From Anagrus nilaparvatae (Eukaryota; Arthropoda; Insecta; Hymenoptera; Mymaridae), in the NCBI GenBank assembly GCA_022575985.1, contig JAKSXM010000263.1, positions 5,684,001 to 5,748,000 of the forward strand: a stretch of 64,000 nucleotides of DNA, read 5' to 3'. Every line of letters begins with the position of its first letter. The stretch's first letter is position 1. The notes under the pieces were generated by a model. It was not told the DNA's origin and made no database searches. It saw only the letters and a program-made list of their open reading frames with translations. Shown in pieces: positions 10,541 to 21,689 of this stretch. Both the position numbers and the translations under genes were made by a program.

Positions 10541-10996
10541 AAATCTCAGAAATCAAATATTTTTATTTAAAATTTTTTTAACTTTGAGCTTGTACAATAT
10601 CAAGATATCATTATTAAACCTATTTTTAATGAAATCATAAATATGGGTGTTTTGTTAAAAATAAAAATTTCTAGCTACGCCTCTGAGTACACTGAAAATA
10701 AAATCCGCTAATGACAAGCAGAATTTTGCTTATTTCAACAACAAAAATTTATTACAATGTACCTTATGAATAATCAATAAAATTTTTTTGTTGTTGTAAA
10801 TCTCGACTCTCGTCTCGATTTTTTATGAGTGAAAAATCAATTTAAAGTGTTCTTTAAAACCCGCCCGCCACAGCCGAATTGTCTGTTTGTCGCAAGCGGA
10901 TTTATAATTTTCAGTATACACACCCTTTTTTATGAAACTCTAATTACATTTTCCTCTTTTTCTGTTCAATATTTATTAAATAACATTAATTTTTAG

Positions 10997-11177
10997 GTGG
11001 CATATTGCATCAAGATTAATAAGTGCAAAGCGATATTAAATAAACAGAATATGACAGTTTTCCCAGCACATAAATGTTCCATAACGGAACATAAGAAATT
11101 TGAAGCCAAGAAATTCAATTATCTCTACAAATTACAATGTCAAAGTGATGCTAGTAAACGTCAAAGGAGCATTGGTT
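10997..11177 (+). CDS. FLYWCH-like zinc finger exon of MULE-like gene (partial)
   Basis: An acceptor tttttag ends at 10996 and an open frame follows with YCIKINKCKAIL, then PAHKC. The C-x5-C-K-A spacing with a later His resembles the FLYWCH-type finger found at the N-terminus of animal MULE-derived transposases, although the second His of the usual H-x-H appears as Cys. The exon would precede the transposase-like exon at 13417. A Helitron and a MITE lie in the intron between them. The donor near 11165-11177 is not certain. The family assignment is inferred from pattern and context. Confidence 0.45.
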
Positions 11178-11223
11178 AACCTTGATTAGCATGTAAATCA
11201 GTATTATATCTAACTATTATATC

Positions 11224-11360
11224 TTAAATAAACAAAAGAAAATTCTGAGGCACCCGTGGAGCAAAGAACAAGGCAAATCTAAAATTACTTTGAAAAAGCA
11301 TTCATTTTTGTCTACTGCTTTGTTCCTTGGGATGTTTAGAATTTTCTTTTGTTTATTTAA
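11224..11360. mobile_element. 137-bp MITE with 23-bp TIRs
   Basis: The ends ttaaataaacaaaagaaaat and attttcttttgtttatttaa are exact reverse complements and extend inward to 23 bp. The outermost bases are TTAA on both sides, so a piggyBac-type TTAA target is possible. The core is GC-richer (ggcacccgtggagcaaagaa) and has no ORF. Confidence 0.75.
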
Positions 11361-11523
11361 TCTTTTAAATTTCTATTTAATTTTAGCAAATTTTTAAATA
11401 AATGCATTTTTTTCGCAAAATTAATGTCTGATTCTACTGTATGCTCCGTTGAGGCTAATAATTTGGAATTTTTCGCGATTCAAAGTGCCTCGTGATCAAG
11501 CGAATCAATACATTTATAATATA

Positions 11524-12299
11524 CTAGCTGCCTCCGGCTCGCTTCGCTCGCCCCGACAGCCACCATGGGGGCTGCGCCCCCCTGGACCCCTGCGGCTTTA
11601 TTTTTCCAAAAATATGTTGTTTTAGGTTACTTAATATTTTGTAAAATAACCTTTTTTATTCGAAGTATTATCTAAAATTTACTAAATCATAAAAATTACG
11701 GGCATATGAACCCAGACAGATAATTAGTAATCAGCAATACAAAGCTTAGCTACCCTTCCATAGGATCCACAAGTGTTCATTGTTTCCCTCGAATACCCAT
11801 TCTAGGGTTCTGTCTGATAATAGCTATGCAAGCTTCTTTTAGTTTCTATATTCAGTTACTACATCAGTGGCTGATAAAAATTAGAAATATATATAATATT
11901 AGTCCTAAACTTTTATAATTTTCGAAAAATTATTGTAACTTTTGATAGATAGAACCGATCGCCTTGAAAATTTAGGTGAATACGTAAAAAATATACCCGA
12001 ATCGAATGAAATTCTTTTTGATAGTAAAATTTTTCCTCGATTTTTTGTTTTTTTGGTTTTTTTTGAAAATTTGATAAAAGTTTTTTTCTTGAAAATTAAG
12101 TTTTTTCAACATAAAAATTTTTTGTCGTTATCAATCGAAACGAAACCTAGCCTATGTTTTGACCCGTAATTTTTGCCATCTTTTGCCGTAAACCCCGCGT
12201 CTCTACCTTTTATCGTTTTCTAGTTTATCCATTTCGGACAAACAAACAAACAAACAAACAAACAAACATACAAAATTAAAGATTTATATATATATAGGA
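11524..12299 (-). mobile_element. Non-autonomous Helitron
   Basis: Read on the minus strand, the element begins TC (12299-12298) directly after an A and ends CTAG (11527-11524) directly before a T. This is the canonical Helitron structure of a 5' TC, a 3' CTRR and insertion between A and T. The 5' end is the usual tandem TA run followed by a GTTT microsatellite (12236-12268 on the plus strand as caaa repeats). About 30-55 nt before the 3' end is a GC-rich block with the hairpin gggggc-gca-gccccc and a gcgagcgaagcgagcc motif common in arthropod Helitrons. No Rep-helicase frame is present. Confidence 0.75.
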
Positions 12300-13416
12300 T
12301 AACAAAATTGCATACTTATTTAAAAATTGGAGTTTCAAAGAGATGGAAGGTGTGAAAAGTAGTATGAGATATAAGTTGATTCCATTTAAAAAAATGTTTA
12401 ATATTGTTAGGGCATCCTGTATTCAGCTAGATACGAACTGGCCACGTAATATATATCAATTTATATTTTTCTATTTCAATTTTCTTCCGGAAAATCCCAC
12501 AATGAAAAAAAATCCACCTACCGTAACCAGAATTAATCCTTTTTCTGCAAGCGTATTTACCGAGTGTATGCATTGGCTTTTTTTTATAAAATTTTTTGGT
12601 GTAAAAAAAACATTATACGGCTGATTCTTGTATTCTCGTAATATTATATAGAATTTTACTATTTTCGAACAAACCGTTGTAAAGGCACTTTAATTGTTAT
12701 CCTATGTAAAATTTACTGAGAAATCCGAAATTTCTTTAACATTTAAATTTGGTCGCGTGGCTTGGCGACATATTTTCTAATTGTTGAAAATTTAACGAAT
12801 CTAAAAAAGCCAAAGCGTAAAAACTGATTTCTTTGGGCATGCGTATTTGAAAAACACAATTTGTTAGTGTAATCAGATTTTACGGGAAACGTGCTAAGGG
12901 CTCCTTAGCTTTTTTCCCGAGAGGAAACAATTTTTTACTATAAAATACATGTTATAGATAAAAAAAAATCAAGAAAATATATGCCTAAAGGCTATAATTA
13001 CCAAAAAATGGAAAAAATTTAAACCGCTGTAAAAATGAGATAGTCGGATCTAGAAGGCTAAAAGCTGGTAAAATTATTTTTTTATACATTATTGACCAAA
13101 CATTTTTTGGGACGAATTTGGTGAATCATGCATGCAACTCATAAGCATTTGAGAAATATACACCAAATTATAAATTGAATTTAAAAGGCTAAAAGTTTAA
13201 ATTAAAAAAAAGGGCAATTTTAAAATTATAGGCCATTTTAGCTCCGCTTTTATAACCAATAACGGGTCCAGACCCAAAAAAATGATTGAATGTTGTATGT
13301 ATACATGAGTCGATGCTCCTGCAATTGCTTAGTTTTTATTTATTTTTACTCTTTATATTTTATTTAAATTTTATCGTCGTGGGGTTGCAAGCTATTATAA
13401 AACAATTTATTTTCAG
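12300..13416 (+). other. Intron-like AT-rich stretch
   Basis: Lies between the FLYWCH-like exon and the first transposase-like exon and ends in a consensus ttttcag acceptor. Open frames such as 12343-12624 have no recognisable motif. Nothing else is supported. Confidence 0.5.
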
Positions 13417-13753
13417 ACACACTGAATATGAGAAAAAATATCCTTTTGGTGGTCTTATTCAAAAATTAGGTGAAAGATACAGGCCCAAACCAGAAAAAGA
13501 AGTTCCTTTGGAATTTGAAAAATTTGAAGATTTTGCGTCCGAAATTGATTTGCAGGCCAAAGTTTGGGGTTTCGGAGGTAGCGTCAAAGTAATAATAGAA
13601 CCAGAAGTGCAAATGGTCATATGCTACGAAGAAGAAATTTTAACAAGGATTGACAATGAAAGTATATACACCTGCCATTACATGTCACAAATACCCAAGA
13701 TAAATGGGTTAAAAGAAATTGTGACGTTTATACGCACTGATAAGAAGCCGAAA
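13417..13753 (+). CDS. MULE-transposase-like exon B
   Basis: Bounded by a ttttcag acceptor (AG at 13415-13416) and a GTAAGT donor (GT at 13754). It is open throughout, starting in phase 2 and ending in phase 0. The protein has a pre-domain ending GGLIQKLGERYRPKPEKE, a central FEDFASEIDLQAKVWGFGG stretch and the string LTRIDNESIYTCHYMSQIP, which sits where MULE transposases carry the first catalytic Asp in a DGTF-type motif. Here that Asp is followed by NES. It splices in phase with the exon at 14499. Confidence 0.6.
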
Positions 13754-14498
13754 GTAAGTATAGAGATCTCAAGTATAAAGTTATGTTAAGAAGCATATGG
13801 GTCATACCACGTAAGAGAGGTTACACAAATTACGAGATTTAGCAATTTTTAAATTTATTGTATTTGATTTGACCTAATAAGGGCACTCTAAAAGTAATAG
13901 CCAGGAGTTTTGAAGATATTGACTATTTAAGTTGAAATTGTGAGTTAAACTCTTAACAGTTGAGCTAAGATTAGATTCATGCCCAGCGAAAAATTTTGCA
14001 TAGGATATATCTTTTACTTTATAATTTTTTCATAATATTATTTGAAAATAAAAATGGGTGGCTTCAAAATTTAGATCTACCTAAAAACGGTGCAACGCAT
14101 AACTTAGGCAATTTTTGAGCTAATAATTTAGGAGAAATTATATTTTGTAAATACAAAACAGTGTACCAAATTTTAGTTCCATTACAGCACTTAGTATATT
14201 AAGTGAATGACTTCTTACATGGGATGACCAATATATTATTTTCAATAGGCTTTATTAATTACCATCAGGAAATCTGAAAAATTGCTATTCTTAAAAGTTT
14301 TGGAGATATTCAATTTATTTTTAGCCAAGAAAATCTTTAGTTTATAGGTAATTAGATTCTTAGTGGGTAATTTTTACTGCATTTTAAATTTCATGCAATT
14401 GAAAAAAAAATTATAAATAGAAAAATAATTGCAGTTTTTTGGGTTTCCGATGGTAACACATTGCTAATAAAATTATCAAAAAATTTATACTTTTATAG

Positions 14499-14702
14499 GA
14501 AATACCATTTTTATGGGCATTTCTTTCAAATAACACAATCTCAGATTACGATTGCTTGTTGAAAAAAATAAGAATAATATCATCACTCCGATTTAATCCA
14601 AAACTCTTCATATTACCTTTTTATTCTACAAATATGCAAATGTCTGTAAAAAAAGCATTTCCAAATGCTAAGAAAACTGGCAACAGTATTTATTTTGCTG
14701 TG
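14499..14702 (+). CDS. MULE-transposase-like exon C
   Basis: Follows a tttatag acceptor, ends at a GTAAAT donor, 204 nt and fully open. It begins EIPFLWAFLSNNTISDYD, matching the conserved P(L/F)xxALLxNKTExxYxxLF block of MULE transposases, and ends with KKAFPNAKKTGNSIYFAV, matching the AFPxAxxxGCxFHxxQ block. The second catalytic region, normally DFExA, reads PFYSTNMQ, and the GCxFH residues are GNSIYF. The fold signature is kept but the catalytic Asp and the C/H pair are gone, so it is unlikely to transpose. Confidence 0.65.
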
Positions 14703-15415
14703 GTAAATAAAATATGAGTAGAAACATGAAGACGTTATGGTTTTTATAAAACAATTGACTGTTAAGTTATCGAAATTTTTGTATTTAAAAACAAAAAAAT
14801 AAATAAATACTTATTAATTAAACGAAGTTATAAATATGTAACTCAATAAAGGAAACAATAAAATAAATAAATAAGCATTAATTATTATTTTTTTTTTTAA
14901 ATAGAAAATGAATGTGTGAGTAGTAGTATATAGTGGATATAAACAAAATGTTAAATCAATGTTGTATTATTTACGAAATGAGCACTGTTTAACCTCATCG
15001 TTATAAATTACAGTCGTTTTTCCAGTATTTTTTTGTAAAAATTTATTCAAAAAATTTTTAAGCATAATTGTTATTATACGTAAAAATACGTCAAAAGTTA
15101 AAGCTAGTATTTTCAGCAGGGAAAAAATGAAAAAGAAGTTGATTTAATTTCTGTTAAGAATATGTAATTTTCTAACTATGCTAGTATTTTAGATAAATGC
15201 AAATTTAAATGTTTATTTTTGAATAAAAAAGTCGAAAACAAATATAATGATGTAATAATTAATTATTTTAATGCTTTAAAACAAATTGAAGTCAAACGTA
15301 GATATACGAATTTAAAAGGTTTTCTGAGAAGAGTATCTTCTTCATGTTTCTACTAAAATATTATAAAAATTATTTCTAATATGTTAACTTTCTATATTGA
15401 TAATTTCATATTCAG
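14703..15415 (+). other. Intron of MULE-like gene
   Basis: Runs from a GTAAAT donor to an attcag acceptor, both in phase 0. AT-rich, with no recognisable element. Confidence 0.55.
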
Positions 15416-15794
15416 GAAGTGTTGAACATAGCTAAGGAATGTAAAATCATTTGCGAAGAAGATATATACACATGGGAACAAAACCTATATGATATTTTTC
15501 ACTTGGCATTATTGCCAAAAAACAAAATTGCCTTGGGAAAATAAATCATTCAAGAAGAAATCAGAACATATGCTAGTTCTCTTAATGATGAGTTTAAAGT
15601 CAAATGGGAGTATTTTTTTGAAATATTTGATGAAAAATTAATGTACAATCTTGGCTTTGAAAAATTCAGTCTATTTTATGTAAATGATACCATATTTAAC
15701 GTTATTGAAAGATATATAGATTCCAATAAAATTATTTCCGGAGAATATAAAAAACAAGGAGGAGTAAGGGAAATATGCTGTAATATGTTTTTTA
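15416..15794 (+). pseudogene. MULE-transposase-like exon D with one stop
   Basis: Acceptor AG at 15414-15415, donor GTAAGT at 15795. The phase 0 start joins the exon ending at 14702 correctly. The translation includes FHLALLPKNKIALGK, a single in-frame TAA (15542-15544), then a long open stretch with NDEFKVKWEYFFEIFDEK and FSLFYVNDTIFNVIERY. The last block corresponds to the TNNxxExxHxxL region of MULE proteins with the key residues altered. The stop could mean recent pseudogenisation; otherwise the exon is well preserved. Confidence 0.6.
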
Positions 15795-16128
15795 GTAAGT
15801 ATTTAATAACCTAATATTTATTATTAAAATTAATAAAATTTAATAATATCCAGAATTAAGTATATTTAACGCTTGTTAGTTAGAGTAGTATATCTAATAC
15901 GATGTGTTAATTTATTTTAGTAAAAAATATTTTTTTCATCTGCTCTATTTCTTCATTTACAAAAATCAGGATATCTATAATATTCTATTGTTTTAGCTAA
16001 AGAATCATTCCCAATGCTTTATAATAATAGTAGCATGCATTTTCATCTTGTAAATTATGCAAATTGTATAAAGAAGAAGTAAATTAAATGAATCAGAAAA
16101 ATATTAATTTAAAAAATTTTAATTGCAG

Positions 16129-16361
16129 CTAATTTGGATAAAATAAGAAAATTAGGTATGAAGTATAAAAATCAAGCAGAAAAAAAAAGAATCAAACATG
16201 GTGGGGGAGTATGAGATTTGAAAATGAAGATTATAATTTTATAATTGGTTGGTGGAAAGATTTATTTACTAAAAATAACCGAGAGTATATAATGGAATTT
16301 TTATTTAAACTGAAAGAGAATAATTTTACGAAAAGAGAAACATTAAAATTAGCTTACGATA
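16129..16361 (+). pseudogene. MULE-like gene exon E with frameshift
   Basis: Acceptor aattgcag ends at 16128 and donor GTAAGT begins at 16362; the phase joins correctly to exon D (A plus CT). It reads TNLDKIRKLGMKYKNQAEKK, then loses frame in a run of G near 16200. The shifted frame continues as MRFENEDYNFIIGWWKDLFT and KLKENNFTKRETLKLAYD to the donor. One indel in a homopolymer explains the break. Confidence 0.5.
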
Positions 16362-16431
16362 GTAAGTAAATGATTAAAAAGTTAATATTTGCTTAATTTT
16401 TATTATTCAATATAGGTTAATAATATTATGA

Positions 16432-16893
16432 AATATTTTTTTCCGTGTAAATGAATTAGTTTGCGAAAATTTACAAGATGATTCAGCCTATAATTTAAAT
16501 TGCTCTTACTCATGTAATGAGAACGAACATTATGTAGACTCGGATGCAAATGATGCTGTTGACTTGCACTCAGAAGCACATTTTCAATCAGAGGGTACCC
16601 ATTTCCCTGATTTAGATAGCAATATTGATAATGACATAGTGGATGAAATGGACGAGGGTGAAAATTTTCTAGATTGTTTGTTAAACGTTGATGAAAATAA
16701 TGAAATTGATACATCAAACCGTAGTGAAAATGATGCAATGGAAACAGAAACACGCCATTGCTCTGTGCTAAACTACAATAATGGCAATGACTTCATGGAT
16801 ACAACAAGCGAAGGTGACAATAATGTAGTTGATTTAGTAACACGACATGATTCCGTAGCTGAGAAACCATTTATGCAGGCGAACTTTTATTGA
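16432..16893 (+). CDS. Acidic C-terminal exon of MULE-like gene (candidate)
   Basis: An open frame of about 150 codons ends at TGA 16891-16893. It is rich in Asp, Glu, Asn and Ser and has no predicted fold I can name; examples are DLDSNIDNDIVDEMDEGEN and NYNNGNDFMDTTSEGDNN. A tatag acceptor at 16414-16415 precedes it, but the frame has a TGA just after the acceptor, so the exact junction is uncertain. Placing it at the end of the MULE-like gene rests on position, strand and spacing. Confidence 0.45.
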   Translation, partial: NIFFRVNELVCENLQDDSAYNLNCSYSCNENEHYVDSDANDAVDLHSEAHFQSEGTHFPDLDSNIDNDIVDEMDEGENFLDCLLNVDENNEIDTSNRSENDAMETETRHCSVLNYNNGNDFMDTTSEGDNNVVDLVTRHDSVAEKPFMQANFY

Positions 16894-17152
16894 ATAATGT
16901 GTCGCAAATAATTTCTTAAATTTATTAGAAATTAGTTAAAATCTAAATCTTTTCATAATCAATATAAAATTTCCCATGTTAATCAAATAAGAAATTCAGT
17001 GCTCTTGAAAAATAAATGGAAAACACGCTTGATTGAGTTTGTCGTAAATTTTCAACTTAAATTTTAATTTTAATTTTCAATTTTGGCAGGGTACCAAATG
17101 GGTATAATCGTTTTGGGAAGTTCGGAAGCCCTGATATACATATTATATATAG

Positions 17153-17477
17153 ATCCATTACTTTTGTTTGAAAAAATAGACACGCATGTATTTGATGGAG
17201 CTTAGATTGTAGGATAATGTTTATACATGTAATAAATTCTCATAGAACAATTTTTAGTAATTTAGCCTTTTTGGGGTCAAAGTTAGTTATACCCATTTAA
17301 AGGACAACTCGAGAAGTAACTTTGATTTTTAGCCCATTTTCAAATAGACAGCATTTTATCTTCCAGTTGGTCTCATTTTTTATGTGTATATTTTCTTCTG
17401 CTAAATGAAACTGACTGGAGTATTTGATCTCGATCGAAAACATGCGTGCGCACACTTTCGAACCAAAAGTAATGGAT
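17153..17477. mobile_element. MITE with about 45-bp imperfect TIRs
   Basis: The left end atccattacttttg and an inner cacgcatgt block are matched in reverse complement at 17439-17477 by acatgcgtgcgcac and caaaagtaatggat. The core has no ORF with a recognisable motif. The superfamily is unknown. Confidence 0.65.
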
Positions 17478-17498
17478 GTACCCATATGTATATATTAG

Positions 17499-17724
17499 AG
17501 TGTGTTATTTTTTGTTTTTCGATAATTTTGGCTCCCCCATTTTTTCGGATATTGAAAAGTCTAAATTCCAATGTATTTTAAGAGGGGACATTTGAAGTGC
17601 TCGGTGGCACGGGTTTTTAAAATCGAAATCCAAAATCCTTGGGCCTGGGGAATTTTTATGACCAAATTATCCGAAAAAAATGGGGGGAGCAAAAAATATT
17701 GACAAACAAAAAATAAGACACACT
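17499..17724. mobile_element. 226-bp MITE, AGTGTGT ends
   Basis: The termini agtgtgttattttttgttt and aaacaaaaaataagacacact are near-perfect reverse complements. Pairing resumes inward through gctcccccattttttcggat on the left and atccgaaaaaaatgggggga on the right, giving over 45 bp of paired ends. The short non-coding core includes gctcggtggcacgggt. Confidence 0.75.
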
Positions 17725-18152
17725 ATTGTATATATATTATATGTATAAATGTAGGTTATTTTTTAGACCTGTTTCACCTGTTTTTGAAAAATAAATTAAC
17801 TATTTCTACGTCATGATTTACAAGGGAAATATAAAATGCCGCATTCTGTATACTTTCTCGTACTCCAAAAATTTTATATACCCCTTGTAAATGTGGATAC
17901 TATTTTTATGTTTTAAAAACTTGTTTGTGTTTTAGTTACTTTTCAAAACTGTTTGCATGGTCTAACAATAAATTTTTTGCTTGTAAATAAAATAAAATTT
18001 GTAAATTGTGGGCCTACTTCCTAAAGCTTGGATAACAGCCCACATGTATAAAATGTTTTTAATTTATTAATTAAATCGTTGGTTTTCTAAATAAGATTGT
18101 TTATCAATTTCAAATTTATTCATTTAAAATTAAATAAAGTATTAATTTATAG

Positions 18153-18486
18153 GATCAACAAGTTATAAAAAATCAGAAGATGGAAAAAAATAGTTTAAAC
18201 GATATTAATAAAATGGGTTCAAAAATTTTAAAGAAAAAAAAAAGTAGAAAAAATGAAGATAAAGTTAGAGAAATCAGAAACCATTTTTAAATCGAAATTG
18301 CATAAAAAGAAAAATAAAAATATAGCTAAAAAGAATGGAATGTCTCAAAAGTCTGAATTGCATGAAAATAAAAGCAGAAGTGTAGCTAAAGAAAATACAA
18401 TATCTTTAAAGTCTAAAAAAGAAGAAGAAACCATCAAGAGTGCAAGAGGTCGAAAAATCAAAAAACCGAATCGCATGAATTTATAA
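18153..18486 (+). pseudogene. Lys-rich terminal exon candidate
   Basis: After a tttatag acceptor (AG 18151-18152) the frame reads DQQVIKNQKMEKNSLNDINK, shifts at an A-run near 18231-18243, and continues as a very basic tail with HKKKNKNIAKKNGMSQKSEL and KSARGRKIKKPNRMNL to the stop at 18486. It may be an alternative last exon of the MULE-like gene. The K-rich composition could suggest nuclear or nucleolar targeting, but low complexity makes any call weak. Confidence 0.35.
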
Positions 18487-18548
18487 TAATTGCATTTTTA
18501 ATGCTAATAAAAATGTAATTATTATAAATTCATGCGATTTGGTTTTTT
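18460..18548. repeat. Long hairpin at the end of the Lys-rich frame
   Basis: The arm 18460-18500 (containing ccgaatcgcatgaatttata) pairs with 18508-18548 over about 41 bp with few mismatches and a 7-nt loop. The stop codon of the preceding frame lies inside the left arm. It may be a small foldback insertion or a 3'-end structure. Confidence 0.65.
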
Positions 18549-18677
18549 CATTATAACTGAATCTTTTTTTATGATGTATTTATATAATTAGAGTATTATA
18601 TTAATAAAAAAGAAAACTTAATCAATAAAATAATTTTTTAAATACTTCAAGTTTTTTTAATTTTGTACGCTAATTTC

Positions 18678-18730
18678 TTAACCCTTTAACACCAAAACAG
18701 GTGACATGAACAAAACTTATTAAAAAGAAT
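18678..18730. mobile_element. piggyBac-like MITE left end (truncated)
   Basis: TTAACCC followed by tttaacaccaaaacaggtga resembles the ends of the complete MITE at 31684-32111 and the foldback at 54334-55335. No partner end is found; the sequence runs into the HINE-like element from 18731. Confidence 0.4.
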
Positions 18731-18900
18731 GGTTCCTCAATAACAATAACAAAATATACTTAATGGTCTATTTTACCTAGTAAAAACGATAATTCTAGAT
18801 ATTAGTACTTTCATAGACAAAAATAGTAGTATACGTCTAAGTAATAATAGTACTACGTCCCAAAAGAAAAATTATTGCTATTATTTTTATTTTTTTATGT
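18731..18900 (+). mobile_element. HINE-like element H5, left part
   Basis: It begins ggttcctcaataacaataac and continues with aatggtctattttaccta, shared almost exactly with the copy at 48851-48910. It then enters the family's characteristic subunits (gatattagtactttcatag). The copy is interrupted at 18900 by a foldback element and resumes at 21017. Confidence 0.7.
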
Positions 18901-21016
18901 GAGTAATTCTTAGTGAAACTTTACTAATGGAAAGGTAAAAGTCGGGGATTTGAAAAAAACTAATTGGGATGGGATTGGTATACGTTCATATGATACCATA
19001 CCAAATTTTAAGGTTTTAGGTTCAAAGGGTACAAAATGGCGGCTATTTTTCGGTCTTATATGGTTTTAAAAAAAAATAATTTTTAAAAATGACAATTTCG
19101 ATTTCATTTTTTCTACGCTCTAAATAAAGCTGAAAAATGGTTTTCTTGACTGTGTCTTATGTAAAATTTCCCGCTGAATCCGAATCTGCCACCAGTTTTT
19201 CAAAAAAACCTCAAGGAAAACCGGAAAATTGGAAAAACTAAGAAAACTCATTTTTTTTCAAACGCAGATTTTTCATACAGTCGTAACTTTTTTTTTTCCT
19301 AACCAGTCTTAAAATTTTTGTTTTTGTATGTACTTTTTAATAAAAAAAAAATTTTAGCGAGTATTTGCCTTTTAAGTACTTAAAAATCCATTTCAACATT
19401 TCCCATTTTCACGAAATTTTTCATTTTCAATTTTCCGGATTTCCTTGTCACCTAATGAAAATTTTGACCAAATTTTCGGATTCCTCGAGAAATTTTACTA
19501 AAGACCCCCTTTTTGGAAAAGTTTTGGATGTTTTCATAACGCTATAGAAATAAAAGAAATAGCAAAATACTGAATAACTACAAAATACGACAATGTTAAA
19601 AAATAGGGTTTTTTCGTAATCTTTAATTCAAAGCTGCAACCTCGCCAGTTAACCAAAATACTTCCAATTGGTTTCATTTTTTTCGTATAAGTGTCACTTA
19701 TCAATTCTCGTACACCGTAATTTTTTTTAATTCATTCTCTCACGGCGATATTTAATAAACCAAACGCCTATTCTTACCCCAAAATGACCAATTTTTAAAC
19801 TGTTGCCAAAATTCTAATTTTTGATAGAAATGGGTTCTGTAGGCCTTGAAAATTTTCTACAAGCACTAAGTTTCCAAACAATTTTTAATCGTCTTTTTTA
19901 ATTGAATAGTTTCTAAGATATCCCCTTATTAAAGATAAAGATTAAAATTGACTTTTTTTTAAAAACCCTAAAAATGGGACTCTGACTTTAAATTAACATA
20001 TCTGCAAAACAAATAAATATAAAACAACGACTAAAATTTTTTTGAAAACTTAGTGCTTGTAGAAAATTTTCAAGGCCTACAGAACCCATTTCTATCAAAA
20101 ATTAGAATTTTGGCAGCAATTTAAAAATTGGTCATTTTGGGGTAAGAATAGGCGTTTGGTTTATTGACTATCGCCGTGAGAGAATGAATTAAAAAAAATT
20201 GCGGTGTACGAGAATTGATAAGTGACACTTATACGATAAAAATGAAACCAATTGGAAGTATTTTGGTTAACTGGCGAGGTTGCAGCTTTGAATTAAAGAT
20301 TACGAAAAAACCCTATTTTTTAACATTGTCGTATTTTGTAGTTATTCAGTATTTTGCTATTTCTTTTATTTCTATAGCGTTATGAAAAAATCCAAAACTT
20401 TTCCAAAAAGGGGGTCTTTAGTAAAATTTCTCGAGGAATCCGAAAATTTGGTCGAAATTTTCATTAGGTGACAAGGAAATCCGGAAAATTGAAAATGAAA
20501 AATTTCGTGAAAATGGGAAATGTTGAAATGGATTTTTAAGTACTTAAAAGGCAAATACTCGCTAAAATTTTTTTTTATTAAAAAGTACATACAAAAACAA
20601 AAATTTTAAGACCGGTTAAGAAAAAAAAAAATTTACGACTGTATGAAAAATCTGCGTTTGAAAAAAAATGAGTTTTCTTAGTTTTTCCAATTTTCCGGTT
20701 TTCCTTGAGGTTTTTTTGAAAAACTGGTGGCAGATTTGGATTCAGCGGGAAATTTTACATAAGACATAGTCAAGAAAACCATTTTTAAGCTTTATTCAGA
20801 CGTAGAAAAAATGAAATCGAAATTGTCATTTTTAAAAATTATTTTTTTTAAAAACCATATAAGACCGAAAAATAGCCGCCATTTTGTACCCTTTGAACCT
20901 AAAACCTTAAAATTTGGTATGGTATCAGATGAACGTATACCAAACCCAACCCAATTAGTTTTTTTCAAATCCCCGACCTTGACCTTTCCATTAGTAAAGT
21001 TTCACTAAGAATTACT
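18901..21016. mobile_element. 2.1 kb foldback element with 1 kb arms
   Basis: Positions 18901-19905 and 20019-21016 are reverse complements of each other along their whole length with scattered mismatches, around a loop of about 110 bp. The ends are agtaattcttagtgaaactt and its complement. TATGT occurs immediately outside both ends (18896-18900 and 21017-21021), a convincing 5-bp target duplication. Several frames are open across the arms, but the same sequence is read in both arms and no transposase motif is visible. It is inserted in a HINE-like element. Confidence 0.9.
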
Positions 21017-21225
21017 TATGTAAAACATTTCGAAAAAAATAAATTTCAAAAAATTAAATTTCAGATCCAATAAATTGACTATAAAAAATATTTCTATAAC
21101 TAGTACTCCCATTGAAAATATCAGGTACTTTTTTCAAAAAGGAAAAAAATATTGCTGCTTTTTTTATTTTTTTATGCAAAAAGTTTTGAGAAAAAAATGC
21201 ATGCACTTTTTTCATAAAATACGAA
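21017..21225 (+). mobile_element. HINE-like element H5, right part
   Basis: Directly after the foldback element the sequence resumes the HINE-like subunit pattern (cagatccaataaattgacta, then tagtactcccattgaaaata), matching the internal modules at 37085-37160. The 3' terminal hairpin of the family was not found, so the copy is truncated. Confidence 0.65.
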
Positions 21226-21597
21226 TTTCATTTTCATGTGAAATCCCGAATAATGAAACTTTAAGAATCCTCATGTATGATACTCAATCACATACAAGGA
21301 CTTGATAGCGAGTTTTATAAAACCAAAGTAATTATTATTAAAATTTTATTACCTTGTAGACGACACTTCCTGCTACGTTAATTTATAATCTAATAAAAAG
21401 CACTGACATTAACAAATATAATTATAGAATGATATTTTTACATTATCTGCTTCATACTCTATAATATACCCACACCAGCCAAATTATGTGTAAGTATGTA
21501 CTTTGCATTATAGTACATATCAAAAACTATCGTAAATAACGTAAATTCGGCCATATTATGATTTCACAATCATCAAGGTTTATTTTTTCACATTATT

Positions 21598-21680
21598 TCA
21601 AAAATGTCGATTTAAAAATGTCGATTTGAAAATGTCGATTTCAAAAATTTCGATTCGAAAATGTCGATTTAAAAATGTCA
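21598..21680. repeat. Short tandem repeat aaaatgtcgattt
   Basis: About six imperfect copies of a 14-16 bp unit around aaaatgtcgattt lie just before the copia coding region. Possibly a replication-slippage tract in the element's gag region. Confidence 0.65.
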
Positions 21681-21689
21681 AAAGGAGAA

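Noticed and set aside
20372..20590. Open frame also found at 19365-19547 on the opposite strand, suggesting a duplicated gene
   Set aside because: The two are the arms of the foldback element; no transposase or other motif is present.
18895..21220. Assembly artefact explanation for the large palindrome
   Set aside because: Arms differ by scattered mismatches and the borders show a 5-bp target duplication, so a real insertion is more likely, though long reads should confirm.
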